From assembly GCF_027596085.1 (NCBI RefSeq), contig NC_072471.1, positions 8,993,539 to 9,057,538 of the forward strand: a stretch of 64,000 nucleotides of DNA, read 5' to 3'. Source of the stretch: Anoplopoma fimbria. Lineage: Eukaryota > Chordata > Actinopteri > Perciformes > Anoplopomatidae. The first letter of the stretch is position 1; each line of letters begins with the position of its first letter. The position numbers and the translations under genes are program-made. Under the pieces are notes generated by a model. That model worked only from the letters and a program-made list of their open reading frames with translations. It did no database searches and had not been told where the DNA came from. Shown here piece after piece: positions 36,726-51,118 of this stretch.

Positions 36726-39700
36726 TATTAAAAAAAATCCATGGTTCCAGCCGTAGTTGTTTTGTCCTGTCCGCTTAGAGACAACAAATTGCAGTAAAAC
36801 AGTGCCGCACAGGGTCAACGGCAAGGGAAACCTCGGTCAGTATGGAGGCAGTGAGCATATTGTCCAATTTCTACCCTTTGGACACCGCCAAACATCCGTC
36901 TTAGTGCCTCATCTCTCTATCGCACAGCAGACTGTAGTATTCAAGAGCAATTTCAACCCAATTTCGTGGGCTGTCATGATATGGCTGCATCTGATCCCAA
37001 TCTACAGACTCGATGCTCACAGGAACAGAAATCTCTTTGATGGTATCAAGTTTGCCTGTCGGATGTGTGCCATATGTAGGTTTCTGTAGCTAAAAACCCA
37101 ACAAACACCTGTGCTATATCCCTCATTTGAGCTATGAGGATGAGATATATCAAAGCACTAGAAAGAAATGTACAACAGACACATCTGTCTCTTCTCTGGT
37201 TTCTCTGCCTGCTGCGTCTCTCTCTGCCACTGGAGCTTCTCTCAACCTGAGGTCACGGCGATAACAGCAACATGCAAATGAGAGAGACGCTCCCAAAAAC
37301 GAGAAAATCAGAACTCATGCTAGACGCCTGATGGCAAACGATAAGCTGAAAGATTGTCGGTCACAATGCCTGTTTATTTCAATGTGACCCTCACAATGTT
37401 ATCTATAAAGCTGCCACCACCGTCAATGGGTTCAGTCTCACTCTTCATGCCACCCAGGCACTGTGGAGTATGATTTAGGGAGGCTGTTGTGTTAAATGAC
37501 AGTGCCATAAAGATCCCATCTGATAGCTCACTCTACTTCAATGATGGAAAATGATAGCATCTTTTATTTTACTGCCGCTTCTAAAGGTCAAATTCCTATT
37601 CGCTGGATATTCATCAGGTACTTTTGATGTCAATTTCTTACTTTGTGCTGCTGGGAAGAAAGACTGAGAGCACAGCTAAATTATTATTTGTGACAATTAT
37701 TGAGCTAGTTGGACATTGGCAGGCATGCTGCTTTTCAGACAAAGTGTGTGGGTGGAAACATTGTGAGAGGCTGTAGGCGTATAAAAGGATGCCCAGTGGG
37801 GGGGGAAGGCCTTCTAATGGAGGGACATGGAGAAAGGAAAAACATCAAAGTGAGCGATGGAAACAGACACGATGAGGAGATACATGAATTGATGGAAACG
37901 TCAGGATGCATGATCAATGTGAAAGCTAGCATTTGAAGCGTCAGATTCTGATACTCCCTCATTCTGCTGCACCGATCTATTCACATCTGCTTGAAATTTG
38001 GAGATTGTTGACACTTGGACTGTTATTTCTGAAGCTGAATTTTTTGTCACCTTCCGATCACACGCTCGCAATCGCACCTTTGTGGGATTAACAACCTGTC
38101 AGCTTTGTGTGTAAGTGTGATTGTGTGCGTATTAACAAATAAGGGGGGTTTAGAGAACCTGTGACTGAAATGTGAAATCAGACCACCAATCTGTAGCAAG
38201 TGTCAATTAGATTCAGGATGTAGGTGTTTGTGGTGAAGAATCTCTAGACGAGCTGATTTATTCCGTCGCTCAGTCGAATGCTGATGTTTGGTGACCTGAA
38301 ATTCACCCCAGCTCAAATTGGTTCTGATGCGGTGTAATTTAGCCCCTCTGCATAAATTCTTGAAACTAACACAGTCAATCCATCTTTGTCATGTAGCAAG
38401 TCAAATAATGCAGTGCAAGTTATCGTTTGTTGTGGACTATTGCTGAGCAAGAGGCTTGAGTCATACCATCGCCAAGTGTTGGATGAGAGGTCTCTTCTTA
38501 AACGCACAACTTTGCCGAAAAAAAACAACTAATTGCATTTCAAATCAATTCTTCAAGTGACAAATATAATGAGACTGCGCATATTCATCGACTTAGTCAC
38601 CGGGTGTTTAACCATGCCATGTTCGAGCCAATCAAGGACAACATCATCAGTAAACTGCACACACTCCACTCTCTAAACGGAATTAAAAGGTCAGCTGCCA
38701 AGTGTCTGGAAAGAGCACTTGAAGGTCCGCCTGTTGGAGAACATGAACAGCTGTGGGGACGTGTCTTTTTGACATGAACGTCATAGAAAATGGAAAAGAA
38801 GGCCATGACAACAAACAGGAATGTGCAGCAGCTCAATCTGCCACGTCACCTGTAACCAAAGAATCAACAAAACAGGGAACAAGAAAGAACAGATCTTGGA
38901 AATGTCCCAGCTCTCCAAACATTTACCGCAAAGCATCTCTTTACTTGTATTGGCATGCAAAAGAGTATTTTAAAATGTGGAGACCTACACTTGAGGTGAC
39001 CCTTTGGAATCTGAAGTGAGTTGCTAATTTATCTAGTCCCAACTTCACGCAATGATACCCTTCCAGATTTTTTGCCTTGATAAACCATGTCAGTTGTGAT
39101 ATCTGTGGCCGAACCCTGCGGGAGGCAAGGTGCTGGAACGGGAGGCGTGAAGGAGTGGGCGAAGGAAAAGAAGAAGAAGAAGAAGAAGCTGGAGGGTGGA
39201 AGCTAAATAAAATCAAAGCTGCAAGGCATTTATTTTATGTTGTTCCTGAGATAAAGCACTCCAAAAACATTCATGTCTTTCCAATCACAATGAGATAAAA
39301 ATATGTTTTGAGTTCAGATTATTTGAGATAAGCAGCCCAGTCCTAATTCTTAAATCTTACTGTGCTTGATAGTATGAAGTACTATGTATAACTTGGGAGT
39401 ATATCTATAACTCTGTGGAGTATATCCATCCAGGCAGGAAGTGTTTGAGCTACTAGCCTCCCTTTTATCTGTATGACTCACCTACCAGTATTCCCACCAT
39501 GGCCCACATCAGCCTGATTCCAACAGACAGGACTCCCCAGGCACCGCTATATCAGACCTGGTCCTCAACCACCTCCCCGCGGCCCCCCCTCCAGCTTTGC
39601 AGCCAACTAAGCACGCAACCAGGGCTAAGGATCACTAAATGTGGGATGTGGGTTTTTAAAAGTCCTTCAAACTGTATCTGCCAACGTGATAGAAAACAGA

Positions 39701-41225
39701 ACAAGTCAGCCAGCCAACTGAAGTGTTTGATCCCTGGGGCCAAAAACAGTGGACCGTTACAGATCCCCAGCAGTTACTGTGTGAGTAATTTCTGAGTAAT
39801 GGACTTTTAATGGCCAATCCGAAGCTAAATGCTCAAATAAAAAGAGAGATTTCCCTACAATAATTTCTCTTCATTCCTGCAGGCTTTGCACATCGATGTG
39901 TGTGTAAATGCTTAAGTCTGCCAGTTACTGAAAGACATGTAACACTGGATTATATGTTTGTGTTGTTTCACCATATGGAAACCATTTATTACATGAAAAC
40001 ACTGGAACAGTGCCCGCTACCATTGTCCTTTTACCTGTCATACAACACCTCTTTATTTATCCCTCTGATGGCAATTATACTTGGCAGCCAAAAAAAACAG
40101 GACAAACACGGAAGACTACTTCAAACAATCTCCGTTTCATAGGCATAAAGAAAGTGACTTTTTCAAGATGAGGGGGCAACTTTTATAGGATTTTTTTGTT
40201 GAAAAAAGAGGCTTTTTTTAATCTATTGCTTAAATACCCTGAATGGCCTTGATTTCGATTTAAAACCCCAAGAGTTTTCACAACTTTTGTGACTGGATGC
40301 ACCAGATTGGAATTGAGCTGTTTCTGCATATATGTGTCCACACTTCAAAGCAGGTGACCTGCCTGATAGGAGAGTGATCCGATATATATCTTGGCCAAAA
40401 GAGCGTCTGTAAAACCGCGGATAAACCCAATTCTTCACTGTAAAAGTCCCTTGTTATTCTTCCTCCTCCTCCCTGCAGTATTATTTAACATGTTTTTTTT
40501 GTTATGGCCTATAAATTACTGGTTTTGTGTGACTTAAAAGGTTTTATTTTGATGCAGCAAAATCTGAAAAATTTGGGTTAACACGACTCAGACAGTGGAT
40601 CTCAGCTGTGTACCGACCTATTTGCTCTTGTTCGGAAAAGGAAAAAAGGGCGGAAGACAATGCAAGACCTACGTTTGATTAATTGTCTGGATTGTGACCA
40701 CATGCTGTCACATCTTGCTGAAATCCGAACTAAATGTTAGCCAGGCTACCTCGAGCAAAACCAGATCTCTGAGCTCACAGACTTTTGATTGGATAACAAA
40801 AATCACATTGAAAAGAAGTAGAGTGGTGTAACCTTGTCTATTGACTTTCAAATTAAATCAAATTCTCCTCTAATAACGGCCACAATAGTTGCAGTATTCA
40901 AATCATGGCAACATCATTTAATGCCAGATTTAGCATCTGAATGTAGGACCTCATCGGGTTTCTCCTCAGCCTCCTCTACACTCCCCAGCCTCTCATTTAG
41001 CCTCGGCCTGACAGACCCATTTTCCAGTGGGTGTGCCTCCTTGTGATGTTTGTCATATAAATAGACTGAACGTATCCACCAACAACTCAGGGAGTGTGTC
41101 AGACCTACTCTGTATGAGTAACAAGAGAAGATGATAAGAGCTGCTGAGATCTGGGGACCCTGAGTCTTTTTCTTGCCGACAACAAGGCTTTTTTTTTCTA
41201 ACTTTCCTCACTGCTTCGGAAGCAG

Positions 41226-41339
41226 TAATTGAAAATGGGGGAATCTTTGTGCACTGGCTTAATAGAGCTGTCCTGCCCTTGCTGCAAAGCGGGGTTAATA
41301 ACTTTTTCCAGTTCCATTACCCCCTGAGATTGGCTTCAG
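41226..41339 (+). other. candidate non-coding exon
   Basis: A pyrimidine tract (about 41188-41215) and AGCAG acceptor (AG at 41224-41225), then 114 bases ending in TTCAG followed by the perfect donor GTGAGT. A second acceptor inside (TTTTTCCAG, AG at 41310-41311) would leave 28 bases. No coding similarity. Confidence 0.2.
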
Positions 41340-41465
41340 GTGAGTAAAGAGGCTGCACTGGACAAGGGGAAGTGGCCACGGGGGCCTCCTCAGCCTCCTC
41401 TTATCTCTGTTCTCTGCAGGCAGCTCACCCAACAATCATTTACGTGACTTATTATATACAAAGAA

Positions 41466-41469
<4 letters not shown>

Positions 41470-41495
<26 letters not shown>
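41470..41495. repeat. poly-C tract, 26 bases
   Basis: An uninterrupted run of C. Long C/G homopolymers are uncommon in vertebrate DNA and are error-prone in sequencing, so the length may not be exact. Confidence 0.95.
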
Positions 41496-41496
<1 letters not shown>

Positions 41497-41917
41497 TGTG
41501 GGTATGTGTGTGTGACCACAATGTCTGGAAATACAACCCCGTTGCAAATGACTGTCAGACAGACTTGACTGACAGCCAGTAATTAATGTGCCAGTTCACT
41601 AACTCATGTCCTCCGCAAACATTTTAACAAAGTTTAGGTGCACTGTTAGGCTTTCTATCTGCAATAGGGCTTAGGAGTTTTTTCTTGCAAGTTTTTTGGG
41701 CTGAATTGGTTTAATATTTGATGTGCGTCGATTCCAGTTGACTTCATGAAATTGAGTTTTTCTTTTTTGTGAAGCAGCATTGACACAATAATTGGTTTGG
41801 CGATGGTTGGTTGGTGACTTTTGTGGCTTTCTCTGATGGAGAGTGAACAAAGATAGGAAAAAGATGGAGGAATCTGGATTGTATCCAAGGTTCAGGTTAA
41901 GGCTTGACCTTAGACTT

Positions 41918-42490
41918 CATGTAAGAAGTGGATATGGTCACTCCGACTTCACCCATTGGTTTGTGGACTACGGATTTGAAGCCTTGAGTTGGGCATTTTG
42001 GCAGTTGACATCTTTTTATTTTGCAACCAGAAGTGACAGGAGAGGATCGAGCTTTGTAAAACCAAACGCTGAATAAGTCATTTTTAAGCGATCAGAATTG
42101 TTACAATTAACCCTCATCTACTAAAAACACACTGTGAAAGGGTTAAAGTTTTAAGACGAAAAAACAAACAACTCCAATACCGGACATTGTCTTTGTAGCG
42201 ACCTGTCAATCACAAGGTGGCCATGCCCTAAAGCACACACTGCTTTATGGACTATTTTAATTAATTTAATAAATTTACATCACGCTGTATTGGAGAAGAC
42301 TTGAAACTAGAGATTGAGACCATAAACTCATGTTTACAATGTTTACTGAGGTAATAAATCAAGTGAGAAAGTCATTTTCTCATAGACTTCTATACAATCA
42401 GACGTATTTAAGCAACCAGAGGAGTTGCTCCCTGATGGTTTAAGGAACTTCTTCATTGGCTTCACATTTCAGGGGAGATTGCCGACTGGG
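41918..42490 (+). repeat. percomorph dispersed repeat, copy 2 (near full length)
   Basis: Starts around GTAAGAAGTGGATATGGTCA, continues through CATTGGTTTGTGGACT, a region ending CACAAGGTGGCCATGCCC, and the block shared with 1372-1640 in inverted orientation, ending GATTGCCGACTGGGC. Non-coding. The frame at 41843-42076 is a chance frame through it. Confidence 0.8.
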
Positions 42491-42500
42491 CTTTACTCAT

Positions 42501-42538
42501 TACATTACAGTCATTTAGCAGATGCTTTTTTTAAACTA
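42501..42538 (-). repeat. 38-bp truncated retroelement tail with target duplication
   Basis: A tiny insert with TACATTACAGTCATTTAGC and AGATGCTTTT, the tail block of copies A and B, flanked by identical 9-bp direct repeats TTTACTCAT at 42492-42500 and 42539-42547. This fits a severely 5'-truncated retrotransposed copy. It landed immediately beyond the end of a larger dispersed repeat. Confidence 0.7.
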
Positions 42539-45500
42539 TTTACTCATGAATGGCTTTTTCTACCTGGATGACCAAACAGACTTATTAGTTACAGTTATAC
42601 AAGAAATAAAGTACAAGAAATCTTGGCTTATACTTTGAATAAGGTCTTTTTTCCTTACAGTAATTGCATGGTTGCTAAAAGAAACCAATTGCCAAGTACT
42701 AACCACTCCATCAGCAAATATGAATGAAGAGACTCAACCCCTTTTTATTTATATGAAGTGGAAATAACTATTTCAAAAAAAATGTGATTATTTTGTTATT
42801 GTTTTGTTAAAATGTGCCCTTAATCTTGCAAATTTGTGCAGAATGTAAAATACAGCAGTGAAAAGATGCTAAAGCTGTAATTTGTTATCAAAGCATGTTT
42901 CAGCCAGAAACAAGTTCACTTGAACATCAGAGGTAAGATCTGAACTTTTCATTAAAAAAAATAATGTTAATCATTACTGCAATTAAATAGATGGCATTGA
43001 TGACAAAGACCTAACCTGAATGGCACTTGTTCTTTCACATGTTACATTGATGCTACAAGAAAGAGCCACATTCATTCAATAGAGATCACATGACTCATAA
43101 CTGTTGGATAATGAAATGGTCTATAAAGCACTGAATTTCTTTTGAGCTTCTAATACATCTGCTGAAAATCTCCAAAGTTCAATAAAATAGTGGTAATTGT
43201 TTGATGCAGCTCTCCATTATGCATGCAAGCACAAGCTTTAATTCGCTCAGAGTTTATTTTGTGTCAATTATTGTAATTACACTGTTCACGTTCCCTTTGG
43301 ATCAAAAACGTGTCCTTGCTATGATTATGAGTGTTTAAATGTCTTCCTGAGGACTGCTTTAAACAGCAGGAATTCCCACGCTCACAACCTGCAAACGGTT
43401 AAACATCTCTTAGCAACTGTTCACCAGTAAATAACCAAGACTGTCAAATGAAGTGTCGGAAAGCACATAATACGGCTTCATTAGCATTTAATTGTTACGA
43501 AGGGAATACGAACCACTGATTCTGGTGTCAAATCAAATTTGTGCACTTATTTCTGGCTCCTGTATTTGCCTAAGACTCAATAGTAGAGTCTATGTTTGCT
43601 TGATAGTCAAAGCACTTCCCTATCGATCCAGACTATGGATCCCTGCACTACGGCAGCATTTGTGAGTCTCACGCTGCCTTTGTTTCTTCTTTTTACGAAA
43701 CATTTACGCCACTATTTTTCTCCTCCCTTTTTAAAAAGTAAAAAAACCTCCCTTTGAATTACTCGCTGTCTCTAAACGTGTTTTGAAGGTTAGCCTTTGA
43801 ATGGTGACGGCGCCTTTGCAATTGTAAATCATTGACTCCAATATCACTAAAGCAAATTTATTTTTCATTCATTGACAGGAACAATTAAACAACTTTAGAT
43901 TCTTCCTGATCTAAAGTTTAAATGAATATACAGACACTTTCCCTTAGCAAGTGTTAGGAAATTATCTGTAATTTCAGATAATGGTGTTAAACACGTGCTT
44001 CTATTTGATCTTAATTTTGATAAGCCTGAGGCAAAAAAAAAAGACTTTACAATCTAAACTCTCTCATATTGACTTTATCACTTATTATTGTGCTGTCTGT
44101 GCATACATGTATTAAATTGGTTGGAATTAGGTTGACATATAACAACTGTCACATCGTTTTGTTATGATTAGCACATAATTCTTGATAAAATGGGTTTAAT
44201 TTGTGATTTACTGGCTATTTACCTCATGAAACACAATAAAATGACAAGAGGGTGGTGTTATTGGCGAAAGGCCACCTGTGTGTCTCGCTCTCCTTACTGT
44301 ACCACACGAACGAGCTGTGATCTGTGAAATATATTAGAATTTAATGATGAAATGGACAGCGTTGGTCCTGGGTGGGGCTGACTTTTTGGCAGCTTTATCA
44401 CTTCGTCAAACAGCGTGAACCCGACACACGGAGACGGCTGGCCAAAAAGCAATCCACATGACACCAACAACATGGTGTCCAAATCTGGACTCAAGAAATA
44501 TTTTATGTCTCCTTGTTAGCCCCTAATTCATCCATTGTAATGGTCATATTAATGGTTTTTAAAATGATCAGATTGGGAAGACAAAAATCCATTTGTGAGA
44601 GGGGGAAAAAAAACATGAAAGGATGATTGAGGAGGTAGCAGGAAGGATAGAAGGAGGTAGGGAGCGAGGGAGCTGACCCAGTTAGAAGGGGAGAGAGAAA
44701 GATGGAGAGAAAGAGAGAGAGGTGATAGGAGGGAGCTGTGTGCCAGCCTCTCCACTGCATTGGGGACCTGCTGGGCCATCTGGCGGCCCTGTAATTGGGT
44801 TGGGGTTTTGCACCTGAGCGGCACACCTCCAAAGTGATGGTTGGAGCAAAAAAAAAGGAAGAAAGAGGAAACAAGCGGTGTATTGCGTCCTGCGACGTAG
44901 TGAAGGTGGGAATGACTCTGAAAGCGGACAAAAGGTTAGATGTAGATCAATTCATACCCTAGTTTCTCCCAAATTTACATTCACCTTTTTAAAAATTAGC
45001 TTGTATCGCTCAAAGGTTACAATATGGGAAGATCGAATGTCATTGGATTGGAAAGGACATAATGCAGTCTGACTGTGAGAGAAAAAGCGTAGCCATTTTG
45101 TGCAAAAAAACAACATTATTTAAAGCTGTCTTCCAAGTGGGTCATAGTAGTAGATATTAACACCTCAGTTGCAGTGGATATACAGTATGAGTGCATAAGG
45201 TCAACAAGGCTCTCAGGTTTTCCATAAAGATAAATAAAGCCACATCCACTTGCTCTTTAAGTGGGCCACCTGCTGTGAGCTACCGCAGACAACGGAGCTC
45301 ATACGGAAGTTGTCATCTTACGCTTCAAGGGGCCAAGTAGTCATTAAGGTGGAAATATGAGCTGAATTAATGTTTCATTTTTTTGCCAGTGATGTGAGGC
45401 CCACAACGCGAGAGGCATAACACACTCCACGGGTGGTCCTCCTCACACATACTGCTCACATTTGGTAGTCTCCCATTTGACATTTTTTGATTCGGAGATT

Positions 45501-48500
45501 GCGAAAGCATCAGCGTCACATGATCGAAAGGAAAATGATGCGATTTAAAAGCTCTGGGAACATTATTTTCATTCAGATGCATGTCTCTAATTCAATGGAA
45601 TGGTGTCATTTGCATAAAAATTTGCATCCACAGCCTGCTGAATTCTTCAGGGTAATTATTGTTTATTTCAAAACGTAGCTCCTTGTGTATTACACATCCT
45701 TGTACAAGCCATCATGTTTGCATTTTTTTGTCCCTTAAACTAGACATAAGCTCACTTGGATTTATTGAGTGAAAGCCTATGTGACCCCCCCCCAAGGAAT
45801 GATCAATTATTTTTCTATAGAGGAAGCCTCCCACATGCACTCTGCAGAGCATCATTGTGCTCCCTAAAAGTCCTCGTCTGCGTTGAAGTATCTCTGTCAT
45901 TGCCTCTCAATGGCTCAGCCCCCACACTAACCTTGTAGAATTTCAAAGGGAGACCAAGGGGAGACTGAGTGAACACGGACATGCGTAGGTGTCCGTGCAA
46001 CAAAGGGGGTTGAGAGGGCCGAGTTCACCAATGGCTGCTTAGTTCCACAGCAGCAGAAAGTTCATTGCCACTCTTTTTTCTTGCTAAGATTTTAGTTTTT
46101 TTTTCCTATCTTTGGAAGTATTTTTGCAGGAGCAGCTAACCACATGACTTAAAAATGCCACTTGACAAAGATGATGTTAAACAAGTGTTAGCTAAAGTCA
46201 CAGCTGCAGGGTGCGGAGATATCATGCTTTTGCAGTATGTAGAGAAGCAGCAGCTGGTAAACATGAAGTGATTGTGAATACCGTCATATGCTAACAACTC
46301 ATCGATTTAAGCTTTGTTTAATCAATCTGATTCATCAAAAACACATTGTTGATTCAGTTATTGTTAGTTCAGCAACATGGTCTGAGATAAACAGGATAAG
46401 ACGCATCTTGATTATCTTGTAAGACAAAATAAAAGCACCATAGTATCTTTGTGAAGTAGAATCACATTAACAAGTATTACCACGGTAGAAATATAATACA
46501 TATGATATAGATAAAATAAAACGTGGGTGACACCACATGTACACAATTGAAGCATTTGAAAATTCAAGTACATGAATACTGAATAATGAGACGAATGCCA
46601 ATTAATAGCCATTACTTACTAGTAGGATAATTAGATGAGGTCATGTATCACTGTCATTTTCCACTGGTTTATTAATGTGTCTGCGTGGTTTGGAATGAAC
46701 ATCAGAGGAGATGAAATTGGACAAATAGTGCAGAGAAGTTAGAATGTTAAGCTTGAGGGAATATTTTGGTGCTAATTACGTGTCTTGATAATTAAGATAA
46801 TAACCACAATATCTACATGTGCCAATGGAATCATCTTCAAGGCAGAGCTACTTGACTTTTTGAGGGTTTGAGTATGTTTACCTGGTTGTTAGCCTCTAAG
46901 CTCCTTATCATGTCAGTTGTGTAAATACAGTTGACATTACATGTAGTCTTTCAATCATCTGAACATTTATCAATTAAGTGTGGTTGCAAGGGTGCAGGTT
47001 GAAAAATGATGACCACTCATCATTAACCAGTTATTCATATTAGCTTTGCTACCTAGCTTCTGTTACCAAGTTATAAACAGAGCAAATGATTTACAGTGTT
47101 ACAACATCACTGATCATACACCACATATATTTTATGTTATGTTATTTGTTTCTCTTGGCAACAGCTGCCTTTCTTTTCCCACTCTAACAGTCCTTGCCAT
47201 TGCCAATGGTAATTGTATCTCTGGAACCGAAGAATTCAGCGTTTCAGAGCTTCATTCATAAAGTTGACATTCAAATTCTTAATCATAACATTTAAATGCT
47301 AACAACTTTTTTTTTTATAGTATGTTTAATCATTCTGTTTAAACACTGTATTTCTGCACAGTTACAGATAAAGATAAAGCCATTTATAGAATTAGATTCC
47401 AGTGGTGGCTTCATATAATTTTTCCAACTTGTGTGATCCAAACATATCCAAGTCCATTTTTTATTTAACAAAATATTCTTCTATAATCCGTATTTGTTGG
47501 GTGGTCAATTTATAGGCATGAGATATATTCATTAAAGAAAGTTGATTTAATTAAGATTAAATTATTTAATCCGATGATTCACTTATATTCAAATTAAGGG
47601 TTTTTGAATTGGAAAACAGACTTCAATGTAACACAACGAATGTAGCTCCGGATGTATAAAAATGACATTTGATACCCAAGTATCTCCTGCTTCACATGGA
47701 GACCCTTCTTTTCTTTGAGTCAAAACTTTTCGCCGCAATCCTTTACCACCCCCCTCAGATGTTACCCTTCTCTGTACATGCAACCCGTCCGACTCCTTGT
47801 AGTGGCTGATCCTTTACTGCTATTCTTGGCAAACATCATTTTTATTCACTGGCTTAGCGATATGCACTGCACTGTTTTGGAAGTGTTTTTTTTCTTTATT
47901 TCTCAAGAACACACACTGGGACTATCACTGCGTCGGATCAGAGGTCACTTGGTTTCTTGCTGCTTTCTAGTGGCTCTGATGTTAATTGTCCCAGCCAGTT
48001 TAATTGGCCACTACTGAGCCGTGCTTGCTGCTAGCCTGGTGGCAGAGCGTCAGCAGCAGCCTGAGCTTCTGCCCCTCTTTGTTTCATTTCGCCAGTGGTG
48101 GAATTTAACAATGCTCTGGTATTTTGGAGATAATAGGATTTTTCCAGGAGATACAACGTTTAGCTGACTAAAAAAGGGTTTTCCATCAAATCACAGGTTC
48201 CTTATCCACTGTCTCTGTACATCACGGCTGAATTCAGTATTACCAAGACATTTGTGATTGGGTTTTCTGGATAGTATAGGTAACTGGAAATCAACAAAGT
48301 GTTCTTTTGAGATGTGGTGCAGATAAGTAACCTAGAGGAATGACATTTTATCAAAGTCTTTCTAGTTAAAGAGCGTCTTGTCAGTCCGTGTGACTTCTGT
48401 TTAAGAATCCTGGTTTTCTTATAATTGGGACATATGAATCTGGTAATTATACAAACTTTTCCACTAAGAAAACCAAGATAGAAAACTGTATGTTATGAGT

Positions 48501-48936
48501 GACAGTATAGTTAATTCAGTTGCATGTTTTCTAATAGTATAGACTTTGTTTTTGGATATGTATTCGGAGAGTCAAGCCAGCAGCAGAAATAATCTACCTC
48601 GTCTTTTTTTGTTATGCTGGTTCGGACTGAGGCTTCACTAAATGTGTTTAGGGATTACGCCACTATTAGTCTCCTCCTGCTTCCTCTCTAGTCGGTGTTT
48701 GTATTTGAATAATCGTATTGCCTCTGGTTCTTTGATGTTCTGTATTCTTTGCTCAGTAATGCGTCTCCCTGAGGGATTTCTGTTGTACACTATGTAGTGT
48801 CCGTGTATGTAATGTAATGTCAGTGTTGGGATTCTGATCTGTTCACATAATCGATTTAAGTGTGGAAACATGGGCCTTTCCTGGATTTATTTCGCTTTGG
48901 ACTGCTGACAATTATACATACAGAACTGTGTTCTCC

Positions 48937-48940
<4 letters not shown>

Positions 48941-48996
<56 letters not shown>
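48941..48996. repeat. (AT)n microsatellite, 28 units
   Basis: Perfect, self-complementary AT run able to form a cruciform. Confidence 0.97.
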
Positions 48997-48999
<3 letters not shown>

Positions 49000-49811
49000 T
49001 ACCTGTGGTGGAACAATATAACTTAATTTTTGCACGTCATTACTGGTCATTATTCCAGTAATCCCCCGTCATGACGGGGAGGTTGTTGGATATTTGCAGC
49101 ACTGAAGTCTTCCTGCTCTTTGATAGATATGCAGGATCTAATGGTAGAGGAAATGGCAGTGTGCATTAGTGTTCATTAATGCCATTCATGTCATGTTGCT
49201 ACGCCTAAAAAGAAACCTCTAAAAATCTGTTAACACCACTTTCCAAGTCCATAGTACATGTTCACTGTATATTCAGTTTGATGTCAATGAAGCATCAGTG
49301 TGCTTCTTGTAATGCACAAATAAAGTTATTCTAGACATTTTGACAGCTTTTTCTCTTTGCCCATTTGCTTCTGTTGTTGTCTTGAAACCATGAAGTGAAA
49401 TAATTACCCACATTTGTTGTAATTACAGGGATGATTTCCTTTATAGTCGGCCTTTTCTCCATTGCCTCTTGGATCCAACTCCCAGGCAGCAGCCTTAATA
49501 AATGCAAATCATATCCTCCAAGTTCCCAAGAACAATCTTTCATGTCGGCAATGGCCAATTGATTTTGCACAAATGCATCTACTTTGTTTATTGAAACCCA
49601 CTGACTGCATCTATTGCTGGCACCAGTCCCAACAGTAGCAGAGATAACCTAGATCATATAAAAACAGGGTTGTGGCGCGTTGCCAGACTGAATTCCCCAA
49701 TCAGCTGGGAAATCAGGAAGAGTACGGAGAATAAGAACTGATCATCCCTCCCTCATCAACTACAGTCAGAGCTAAGTAAACAAGAGAATATGCTACGACA
49801 TGACTTCTCAG

Positions 49812-50230
49812 TAAAGCAAAGAGTCAAGTTTATTTGATTTATATAACACTTGACACGCAAACAGGTTTTGCACCAAAGCGCTTCACAAAGAAAGACATAT
49901 GTGCTTATAAATACACGCGTAAAGACATATATGTGCATAAATGTGAAAATAAAGTAACATTAAAAGGTTTAAACACAATTTAGCTCTGAGATATATGCAG
50001 GGGCGAGACAATGGAGAGATTTGTAGACAATTCGACAGGAAGCCACTGTAAGGATGCAAAGATAGGGTTGATGTGGTCTTGTTTCTTAGACCGTGTTAAT
50101 AACCGCAGCAGCTTTTTGTATTAGTCGTAAACAGGAAATCGTAGACTGAGAAATGACGAGGTAGAGGGAGATGTAAGTGCATGATTGACTCTCTCTAGAT
50201 CAGAGGGCGATAGGAAATGACTTATTTTGA
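49812..50230. repeat. probable teleost interspersed repeat
   Basis: GTCAAGTTTATTTGATTTAT, AAAGCGCTTCACAAAGAAA, GAGACAATGGAGAGATTTGT and GGAAGCCACTGTAAGGATG occur in the same order as in a common fish repeat. No coding capacity is left. Confidence 0.5.
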
Positions 50231-51118
50231 AGATACACAGTGACAACACTAGATCATAGTTTGTTTTTTCCGTGTAGCTAATTATCAGAACTACATCAGT
50301 GTCTTGATAAATTCAGGAGAATTAAACCCCCAACTAAAGTGTCCAGATGCAGCTAAACTATATCTGAGAAGCACATGGAGAAGCACACTTCATATCGCTG
50401 CTGTAATTCAGTTGAAATTGCTTCGCTGCTTTTGGAAACCTAATTTTATATAATCGGAGAAACATGAATTGGATTTCAGCTTTCTGAAGCTGTCTTTTAC
50501 TTTACTCGTGTTTTTTTTATATAATATTAGGATGATTTACCACCACATTTTGAGCTTAGCTCTTTGAGGTTTAGAAACAGATATCATTAGAGGCCATTTT
50601 TTTGAGGAAAGATTTAGATTTTTCAATTTTTTCAGTTTTTGTCGGCAACAGTAGAATGCCACTTATGAAACAAAACTGTAATTGGAAAATGCAAGTTTAA
50701 TGAGCACTGTACTGTGGTAAAATAGGAAAATCAGGCCATCAACCTTCATTGTGTGTACTGGTGGAAAAACTCTAACACCTTAGTATGACATTATCCTCTT
50801 TAATTGCCATGGTGACGGAGCCAAATTAGTACCTGCACAGAGTGGACAATAAATAGTTCCTGGTTACAGTAGTGACGGTGATGCAGCTTTTCTCAACAGT
50901 TGTGTATCATGATACTAAGTAGTACGCAACACTGGAAAAACAAAGAAAGATGCCAGTGTTTTCCTAAAAAAACACTTAATTTTAATATAATTTACATAGT
51001 AGAAGAATATACATTGTAAGCATGAAAGGCATAGGTATTACAAATACTTGTTTTAACAATTTGCTTTAATGTTTTGCTTATAGAAACAATACAAAGAAGA
51101 TACAGAAACAAATAAGGG

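Noticed and set aside
44503..44931. 142-residue minus-strand frame
   Set aside because: Low-complexity Ser/Leu/Pro translation of a purine-rich stretch; no domain.
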